This document shows positions 55,887-64,000 of a stretch of DNA of 64,000 bases, piece by piece. The position numbers and the translations under genes were made by a program. How positions within the stretch are numbered: position 1 is the stretch's first letter; every line of letters starts with the position of its first letter. The DNA comes from Isoetes taiwanensis (lineage: Eukaryota > Streptophyta > Lycopodiopsida > Isoetales > Isoetaceae), in NCBI GenBank assembly GCA_021234155.1, contig JAJEKV010000011.1, positions 8,357,132 to 8,421,131 of the forward strand, written 5' to 3'. Under the pieces are notes generated by a model. It was not told the DNA's origin. It saw nothing but the letters and a program-made list of their open reading frames with translations, and did not search any database.

Positions 55887-57939
55887 ATCGCTAGGGTAAT
55901 TACCAAGGATTGCCAAGGCAGATTCCATCTGCTGGAGAATAAAGAAAAAAGCAAACGAAAAGTAGTACACTGTTTCTTTCTGTCCAAAGTAATGGACAAA
56001 ATATGCATTCCAAAAATAATACACAGACATATGACTAAATTCCTGGGGGAAATAGGTGAACAGATTATGAATCTGACCATGTTCTCATGGAGATACACTG
56101 AAAGCTTGAAAGAAATATGCTACAAACCATATTATATTTTTGCACAAGATTCGGAGGCAATATGCCCATGCAGTAACCCAAGTCTAAAAGAGTTTATAGA
56201 TCCCAAGATTGGGCACATCAGAACTACGGATCTCAAAATTGTTAAATGCAAAAGTCTTAGAAACCTTTTTAGTAAAGGACTTGGGCATATACCAGACAAA
56301 CCATTAATATGGAGAGACCTAAAAGCAGAACTGAGAAAGGTATGTGATTCTATCTTTGATTGGAACAAATACAAGTTCTCTGATATAAGTGAAAGTGACA
56401 AGATTGAAGTGATTAATGGGATACTTGAGCAAGCTGGCTCTGAAATAGATGCATGTGATACAAGTATGGCTATAAGATTTCCATTAAATGATCCCGTTGT
56501 CATAAAGAATATTGAATGGCTGACGAAGAACCTCTACATATCTGGGGTTGATAAGGCATCCAATAACCCATCCTTTATATGCCCATGTCACATAAAAGAC
56601 ATGGCCTTTAAAAGGCTTGGCAGTGGGGATTTTATGCCTCTGGGTAGTGAAAAGGAAAACCTATTGAAGGACCTCAATAAGGTAATAGAAGAGTATATCA
56701 AAGGCATTCCGGAAGAGCCCGGTAAATTACCATATCTTTTAGGCTTATTTAAAGCCCACAAATCTGAGTATAGATGGATAACTAACGCCCATGGCACTAT
56801 GTATACAGAACTGGCAGAGATCATCACAGTAGTACTTAATGAAATACTGAACTTATGGCCTGAAATATCAAAAGATATATGTGCTAATATCAGCACTTTT
56901 GTGGGTAGTAAATTAAATGTCAACTGGATTGTTAATTCAATATATGATGTGGCAATCAATATACCCACGAGGATTGAGGAGGTGTTTGTAGCAGACATCA
57001 CCAAATGTTATGAGAGCATACCCTTGCTTGGGGACCATGGTATTTGCAGTACCAGTGAAATGGTAATCAATGCTGCCTGGAACTATATGAAGAACAAAAA
57101 TAAGAATTATGAGTTATGGGTAAAACATTCCAGCGGGGGTAAGGTGACAACTAAATGGTTTAAAACAGCCCCAAAGGGAAAGTGCTGGTCCATGATGAGC
57201 AGGAAAAGGTTTACTGTGATAAATAACTGGCTGCTAGCAAATTGCTATGTCCAAATGGGGAAAGGGATATGGCAGCAAATCAGGGGTATACCAATGGGAT
57301 TTGCATGCAGTCCTAATTGGTGCAATATCTACCTCGCATGGTTTGAATTGGAATTCATTAGAAATTTAGCAAGGCAAGGAAGATTTGATGAGATTAAGAA
57401 ATTTAAACATGTGTTCCGTTATATGGACGATCTCCTCGCCATTAATTGTCCTAACATTAAGAGATTCCTTAGTAAGGATGGACAGGAGAACGGGCAACAA
57501 GTACAAATATATGACCTTAACATATTGGACATTAAGGAAGAAATAAGATACACAGAATTGGCTCCAGGAATACAATTTGGTAACCAAGCAAACTTCCTTA
57601 ATATGACAATACAGATTTATGACAGAGCATTAGGCTTGTTTCAAACAGTAAAATATGATAAAAGGATGGCACTACCTTTTGACTCTATTAAATTCGTACA
57701 TGCACACAGCTGCAGACGATACTTCCATGCTAGGAATGTGGTCATATCACAGGTTATGCCATGTCTATAGGTAAACACTAACCCAAGTAAGGCTGCAAAG
57801 GATATTATGGACCTAATTCAACAGTTTGTGTCCAATGGATTTGATGAAGAGAAGAATTATCAAATATATCAAATCCAGTGATTTCCCTGGGATTAAATTT
57901 GACGTCAATGCCTTAATGCAAATGATCAAGGAATACTAG
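55887..57939 (+). pseudogene. Penelope-like reverse transcriptase (RT exon), near-intact
   Basis: The open frame runs from 55839 (first 16 codons are intron) to TAG at 57770. The same frame continues in family style (KAAKDIMDLIQQFVSNGF) to about 57880, and a shifted frame ends MQMIKEY-stop at 57939. Upstream of the RT core are VDKASNNPSFICP and YLLGLFKAHKSEYRWITNA, matching the DKG and 'PKxHK...R' blocks of Penelope-like elements. Core motifs: A, ADITKCYESIP (Asp about residue 386); B, GIPMGFACSPNWCNIYL (about 483-499); C, FRYMDDLLA (about 526-534). The thumb-like end reads FLNMTIQIYD and KYDKRMALPF. No GIY-YIG endonuclease follows. It could be a new PLE-related clade rather than a named one. 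Confidence 0.82.
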
Positions 57940-58031
57940 AAGGTACGCCTAAAATGTTATTTAATATTTCAAAAGGATTTCGTATTATAATAATACATGA
58001 AGCAGTATGGAGCAAACTATAGGGTTGTAAA

Positions 58032-58059
58032 AGACCCCTACTATAACAAGTAGGGGTCT
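58032..58059. repeat. Hairpin near the 3' end of copy A
   Basis: AGACCCCTACT (58032-58042) pairs perfectly with AGTAGGGGTCT (58049-58059) across a 6-nt loop. It lies downstream of the RT, about 90 bp before copy B, and may be a 3' recognition or termination structure. Confidence 0.85.
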
Positions 58060-58538
58060 GCTCACCCTATCAGTTACAGTATAAAATGATCTCATTCTAT
58101 TTGAGTAAAAACAGGGGTCCTTTATAACCTTACGGAAGGAGGTAGGGTTTTTTTTGTGATCTGAATAGACATTTTCTTTAAACTTGATGTGGCAAATAAA
58201 TGGTAAAAGAACCACCCATAGAAGATTCTAAATATGCGTACCAGGATTGACTGGTAGTACATCTAAAAATATGGTCCAGTCTACACCATGCAAAAAAATA
58301 ATAGGCACAAGCTTAATTATGTCCTACCTCTAGGCTTTAATGGTGATTAGAGGTGGAAGAGCCCCCCTAAGTGACGAGAAATGAATCTACTAGGACTAGG
58401 ATTAGACGGGCGATGAAATTTATGACGAAGTTTTAAGGTTCTGAACTAAACAGTATGGCAGACCCTCGAGCTGATAAAGGACTTGGCAGGTCACAAGTGA
58501 CCAAAAATATCTTCTAAGATTGTATGGTAAATGGAATC

Positions 58539-58861
58539 ATGGGTTTTAATTAGGGCCGGACCGGACCGATAGCCATAGCTCTGAGGATGAGTTTACACCA
58601 GACGTAGAGACGGAGAGGGAGCTTCTTTGGTGCAAAAATTCTGAAATACTTGAGCAACTAAGTATGAATAGGAGAGGAGGCGGTCGGAGCTTTGACTCCA
58701 AAAGAAGTTTTGATGATAGCAGAGGTGGATACAATGCTAAAAGAGGCGGAGGTTTTAACCGAAACCCAGGTGGTTACTTCAGGAACAGCAATAATGAGCA
58801 ATATGTTCCCGAGACACAACAAAATGAGGATGATATTGATTCGGAAAACGAAAATCTACAG
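58539..58861 (+). pseudogene. Copy B exon 1 (RGG-rich)
   Basis: It corresponds to copy A 52043-52359. The first codons are disrupted (MGFN-stop, +2 bases), but Trp is kept in ELLWCKNSEILEQLSMN and the 3' part is in frame (YVPETQQNEDDIDSENENLQ) up to the GTAAAA donor at 58862. Confidence 0.55.
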
Positions 58862-59044
58862 GTAAAAACGAAGATCTACTGGTAAAATGAATTACCAAGA
58901 AAATGCATAAAGGAGCAGTCTACAAGCTGGACGGATTTGCTATCATATATTTATATTAATCTATACGTTGATTATTTTACTATTATACATCGGAATTATT
59001 TTGACTGTACATTTTTAGTAGATAGTTTAATATCAAGAGCAAAG

Positions 59045-59090
59045 GGTACATTAGGTGAAGGGCGAAGAGCCAAGAATCACCTAATGTACC
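59045..59090. repeat. Intron 1 hairpin, copy B
   Basis: The same 14-bp stem as at 52533-52578, unchanged between the copies. Confidence 0.85.
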
Positions 59091-59874
59091 TTTTGGCCCT
59101 TGGGTCGTTACCGAGTCTATTGCTAACGTTCTCATGATTGGCTGCAGGTACGTGGTGATTCTTCTCTTAATGTATCATCTTTGCTGTTATGGTGTTCTAC
59201 TGGTCGAAACGGATGTACTGGTCTATATAGACTACATTATGTAGTTGCGGATTTAACAGTAATTGAAAATTCATAGTCTGGGCAAAGTCATGAACAGCCC
59301 CATGACAAAAATAGTAGGTTGATGGGTAAGACTAATTTTACTCTTTGTTAAACATTGAACATGATGAAATAACGGTCAAATGTGGAGCATTTTTTATAAG
59401 TAAAGCTCGCACATAATACAGGTACGATTACCTCCGGTTTTTGCAGTGCATTTTCGGATGTTTTAATGGCAAATACGTTAAACCTTATTTTATAAGGATA
59501 ATGTGTACTATGGAATGACTGTTCTAATGACTTGGGCATCCCATAGAATGGAAAAAGTTTTGTTTCCAAAAAGAATGATGACGGAGTCGGTAGATTCAAA
59601 AAAGAGTGTCAATAGTTTCTAAACTTGTTATCCATAGATTGGTGTACCAGACTCGGATCTATTTAGATCTTTGGATGGAATGATAAAACTATGGAGGGAT
59701 TGACCAAAGTAGTATGATGTGCTAGTAGGATTGTTGTCCAGACTAGTTATGTCCGGGTTTTTTTTAGACACTTCATTTCTTTAGTTTAACTGGAGTTGCA
59801 TCATATCTATTGGCAATAACAGGAATGAACTATTGAATGGTATGTTATACTCACAAAATGGTATAACTCTTCAG

Positions 59875-61050
59875 GATGAGGAGGAGGCACAAGCGGACAA
59901 TATTGAGTTTGTACCTCCAGTATGGAATAGAGACCTTGGACCGATTGGCTATGCTACAAGCTAGATTACATGTCCAAGCTATGCCGTGCAGACGGTATTA
60001 TGTTGCATCAAAAACCACCAGGTACACATACAGATACTCGAAAAGGAAGCGTCCAGGAAGCCCGAGGAATTATCTGCTATTTCACATTTAGGTTTTAATG
60101 AATGGCTGGAGTTAGTTCCCAGGCTTAATAAGCTTGGTGAGGATTGGGACGAAATCAGCAAACTCATTGAGGATATATATGATGGCCTGCCTACTAAAGT
60201 ATATCACTGCACTATGGAAGAGGATAAGACCAAAAATCAATTCTTCAAAGGGGTGCTAGCTTTGGAAAAAGCCAATAAGATTAAAAAATCCAGCCTTAGT
60301 GATGTGATTATTCAAAAAACAGACACTTATACTGATCAGGATGATGAAGATGACCCCTTTGGGGAATCGCTCCTGTCTGAACAGGATAAAATTGACATCG
60401 GCAAAAAAGGAGCCAGCAGTGGTAATGGGGAGGATGATAAAGACTTCAGCTTCACTTTACACAATTGTCACCTTTTTCCCATTATTTCAGAAAGACTTGT
60501 TGAAAGCCACGCCATATTTTGTAATCAAGGGATTTGGAGAACAAAGAACTTTGGAGCCTTAGCCCCCATTAGCCGGGCCTCATGGATCATGCTCGGAGGG
60601 ATTACACCCGAACAAGAAAAAATGGCTAAAATAGCAGCAGAAAAGATGGAAAAAATAGTGTACAAGGAAAAGTTTAAACTGAGAATTGATCATCGGTTCT
60701 TTGATAAGAAATGTAACAAGGATACGTCCATATATGTAAGGCAGAAAGGACATATGGCATATTCCACAATTACAAGGGATCCTTTCTATATCAAAAGAGT
60801 TTGGCGAAGCATGTGCCCGTATTTCAAGTGTGTATGTGAACCCAGGGTGAAGGGTAATGCTTGTAAGGACAACATGACTTGGATTGACCATGCTATCTGG
60901 TACATGTTTAATAACCTAGACCACATTTTCCCTGATATGTCAGTTGTTGCGCAAATGGTCTCAATGAGGAAGTTTATGAAGACTACTCTAAGGGACAGCA
61001 TAATCGCATACATCTCGTATCTGGAAGTAAGAAACACACTTATTAATTAG
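59875..61050 (+). CDS. Copy B exon 2: conserved unknown domain, open frame
   Basis: From the acceptor at 59874 the frame is open to TAA/TAG at 61050 except for one TAG (59961-59963), where copy A has AAG (Lys). It includes EFVPPVWNRDLGPIGY, a predicted helical part (HIQILEKEASRKPEELSAIS, FNEWLELVPRLNKLGEDWDE), the acidic segment, the CHLFP region and the Cys cluster. The length to the GTAAGA donor at 61027 is 384 codons, phase 0, so it could splice in frame to an RT exon; here that exon is missing. No known family recognised. Confidence 0.6.
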
Positions 61051-61732
61051 CATGACAATGATGCTGACCACAGACCCATGGGCAGACCTAAAAATTGGCT
61101 TCCCTGTGTGTAAAATGGCAACTATATGCGAGAAAAGCATAAAACCAAAATCATTCATGAAAGATATGGAGGCTGGTTCCAGTAATGTAGCGGAAAGAAA
61201 GTCAAAACAGTTTAAACCCAGAACGCCGTCATATGGAACAGTTGCAGGTTATGCTCCACCTCGTATTTACCTGGACAAAGTGGCTCTAGTATGGCCGATA
61301 ACTCCAACATTGAGCAGATTGGTACTCCAAGTGCCATGGGTGGCTCAGTCTCAAAGCAAAGACAAGAGCCAAATGTCAGAGATGGGGATGGTGTCATCCA
61401 ACAGCTTAAATATGACAAATAGGTATTGGTACTGTCAATTACAATAACTCTTACCTTGTACAATTTTGTTACTCTTTGATGACATTTTGTATAATGACTT
61501 GAGTCTTTGTATGAATTAGACAATAGTATATTTTGAATGGTCTTTCTAAGTTACGAAAGTACCTTTTGACAAGTGAAGCTGACATGCCAGTGTCCATGTC
61601 ATGCTAGTACATACTGCTACTCTAGTTTTGAAATTTAAAAAAAAGGAGTATAGACCTATACAAGTTGACCATGACACCAATCAGATGTTACGATATTTAT
61701 ATCTAAATAATGTAATGTTTGTTTATATACAG

Positions 61733-64000
61733 GTCGATATAGATTCGACGACTGTGGTAGTCCAGGGTGCACTTTGTTTAGAATATTTAGCACAATAACA
61801 TATATATGGCAGTCATGGTACATGGAAAAAAAATCTAAAAATCTATCGGTCCCCATTCATGAGAGTTACGCTTAGGCAAACCCAAGAGGGTCAAGTCTGT
61901 TTTGCTTTATGTTTACATAAAGGAAAACTGTCTTGATAATAAGGTTTTTATGATTTTTTTTTTTCATTATTTTTATGTTTTTCTTCACAAGTCGCCTGCT
62001 GCTCTCTCTTTGTACTTGGGTCCCATAGGCGGTTGGTCTCCTCGTGGACGATAAAATCATATTCTATTCTATTCTATTCTTCACAAGTTAGAGAGTAAGA
62101 CACAAAAAACTACATCTCATTCCGAGGTCCGAGATGGGAGATATGGTTCTTTGAACATGACAAGTAACATAAAAGAATTGGAAGCAATCTTGCAACTGAA
62201 TAGATGTGGATGTGGCAACTCCCATGTCTTTCTTCTAACTTCCAATTCAATCCTTTCTTCCAACTTCATTGATACGCACTCACACTATTTTAGATCACTT
62301 CTACTATCTCACGTAATAAAAGCCGTTGCCAAGAGCATCAATGAGCAACCATGATATCGCGAAGATAGTTTTACTTTCGAAAATGATTGTTGCTTTAACA
62401 TTATAACACATCCTAAAGCCCAACCAGACCTAACCGGCAAACACGTGTACTAAGTTTATCATAAATTATATTTTGAACTTCTACCACATATTTCGTCAAT
62501 CATGAGTTGAAAAAGATTATTATCTTGATTCAAAATATGGCAAGTCTAAGTACAAACCAGAAATGGTCCATGCCTATTTTAAATCAAATCTTGTACATAA
62601 TGTGTTACGTAACATGAAATTCAAGATCTATATTGCCAAGGAAGAGTCACATTCATAAAAAATATTGCCTATATAAAAGATGAGTTTTTTGTCTATTATT
62701 TTAACTAAACTCCAATTTTGTGTAGTAGCAACCACTTCTAAATATAAAAAATTCATGGTTTTTCACCATATTTAAGTTGATAAAATTCTTTATTATGTAG
62801 ATATAAGTGGAATGTATGGAGTGCCTCATTTATTGCTCTTAGAAAGCTTATATATGAGTATAGTTAAGCTATTTTAGTTCTATTTTTGTGTCGAATTCTG
62901 ATCAAAACTTGTTTAGTGAAAATTGAGACCAATATGACTTATGGACACTTCAAAATACGATTGGACTATAGCTTTTAGAGTTGACAACTTATGGCCGCAA
63001 GTCTTCCATCGAAACTTGTTATAGCAAAGGAGAAATAATTCACAATCTCAAACAACGTTTTTGAGCTAAATATGGTTTGATGACCTAATGTAATGTCATC
63101 TAATAGCAGTGAAACATAAAAATATGAAAATCAACATGTTTTATTATAGAACGTTAATTACTTTCAATTTTAGAAATGTTTGGACCCCTTTATACTAGAA
63201 AGTTTAGAGAATACAGTTTTGGCCTGGCGTAAAAACTGTTGAATTCTATGAGGTTTGGGCAATGACCACAATATATCAGTAAATCTATTGGTCATGAAAT
63301 CCTCCACGATCATAAAGAATTGAATGAAGATACCAAAAGTGGTGGTATCTTGTGAAATGGAAATTTCTCTTGTTAGATACTTGGGTTTAAGTGGCATAGG
63401 GTATGTAGACCAATTCTGGTGGATGAACCCAGAATAGTTTTAGTAACAACTCTATTGTTAAATTAACCTAACTTGACATGGGAAACCACTCTTACTTGCA
63501 ATAAAACATGACATAAATTAAATAAAATTTTCTAGGTCGATCGTTACAGTAAAGAACAAAAAGTCTAAATAACCCATACCACAACGTTAAGCAACGTGGA
63601 TGAAGGTTCTTAGCTGTTATCCATTGAAGTGCTGCATGTGGCATCCATTCTATTCAAGAATGAATAATGGCTATGCCATTCTGAGGTAACTTGCAGCATC
63701 CAGTTGTTGTTGCTGCTTCTCCACCGCTGCACCATCTTCATGGATGCTCAGGCTTTGCGTGATGCCCGTATGTTCTTAGACTAGCTTGTATGTTCTCCTT
63801 GTACTCGTTCCTTGGCTTGTGGATCAAGGATCTCCCGTAAGAAATATTAGGGGCGACCACATGGTGTTCCACAATTAGAGTAGGACTCCATTGGCAATGG
63901 AGGCCTCCATTTGGCTGGGGAGGCCGGTTTGGAGTGTTCTTCTCACGGCTTCCATTATTTGCCGGATCGAGCATGAAGGTGGGAGGGCCTCTCCACCATT
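61733..64000. other. AT-rich region, no gene recognised
   Basis: There is an ATTCT simple repeat at about 62058-62082, and otherwise unique-looking AT-rich sequence with only short ORFs. The last 250 bp (from 63740) are GC-richer with a 79-codon minus frame that resembles nothing known; a gene or element may begin beyond the window. Confidence 0.45.

Larger units (their letters stand above)
51637..58147 (+). mobile_element. Penelope-like, intron-containing retroelement, copy A
   Basis: The unit begins with a T-run (51637-51658), then GTGATCTGAATAGAC, and ends where the next copy starts with T8 plus the same sequence at 58148. The inferred structure is exon 1 (52043-52359), exon 2 (53360-55179) and the RT exon (55887-57939), with GT-AG introns and phase 0 at each junction. 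A solo LTR (53491-54150) interrupts exon 2. LTR features and GIY-YIG or other endonuclease motifs are not seen. Confidence 0.7.
58148..61732 (+). mobile_element. Penelope-like retroelement, copy B (lacks RT exon)
   Basis: It follows copy A head-to-tail. Apart from the solo LTR it matches 51649-55886 almost throughout, with clustered differences. Homology stops at the TATACAG splice acceptor of the RT exon, and unrelated sequence starts at 61733. A copy truncated at its 3' side is the opposite of the usual 5' truncation and resembles the partial tandem (pseudo-LTR) layout known for Penelope elements. Confidence 0.8.

Noticed and set aside
62058-62082. Telomere-like repeat near the Penelope-like element
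   Set aside because: The unit is ATTCT, not TTTAGGG or a variant, and the run is short.

Overview
The window reads as a land-plant nuclear genome, probably a large, transposon-rich, non-flowering plant (fern, lycophyte or bryophyte grade). That placement is inference: the two host genes match plant families, and Ty1/copia and chromodomain Ty3/gypsy elements sit beside a Rep-type HUH gene and a Penelope-like reverse transcriptase, types that are rare or absent in flowering plants. No rRNA, tRNA or CRISPR was found.

Layout. 1-3014 (minus strand): the 5' part of an intron-containing NOL9/GRC3-type RNA 5'-kinase gene, and directly upstream a complete two-exon TFB5/GTF2H5 gene for the smallest TFIIH subunit. 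3015-6402: a degraded HUH (Rep-type) endonuclease gene, near a 21-bp perfect inverted repeat. 6408-50916: a five-level nest of transposons in which nearly every insertion keeps a legible target-site duplication. The order is: outer LTR element (TSD GCCAA), a foldback/long-TIR element inside it, copia element 1 inside that (TTCTT), copia element 2 inside the 3' LTR of copia 1 (AAGGT), and a gypsy chromovirus inside copia 2 (GTGTG). Side insertions are a solo gypsy LTR (CAAGC), a 12.4-kb TIR DNA transposon (ATGG) and a solo LTR (TAAGC). 50922-51636: imperfect tandem repeats. 51637-61732: a Penelope-like, intron-containing retroelement followed head-to-tail by a 3'-truncated second copy; the first copy carries a further solo LTR (TTATG). 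61733-64000: AT-rich sequence with nothing recognised.

Most striking content. The 5' internal region of the gypsy element carries a broken centromeric-histone-like (CENH3/H3) gene. It opens with an exact canonical H3 tail (M-ARTKQTARK) and ends in a CENH3-like histone fold, with its own TATA box and polyadenylation signal. A second promoter-like module with an unknown ORF follows. Both modules are preceded by copies of a roughly 67-nt hairpin, four in all. The same gypsy element encodes an integrase ending in a chromodomain. The 12.4-kb DNA transposon carries a fragment related to FCP1/NIF-type phosphatases and many TCTCGAC/GTCGAGA palindromes.

Caution on lesions. Several frameshifts in otherwise well-conserved host genes lie at homopolymers. 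GC-rich parts of young repeats disagree far more than AT-rich parts, so part of the apparent decay may be consensus sequencing error.
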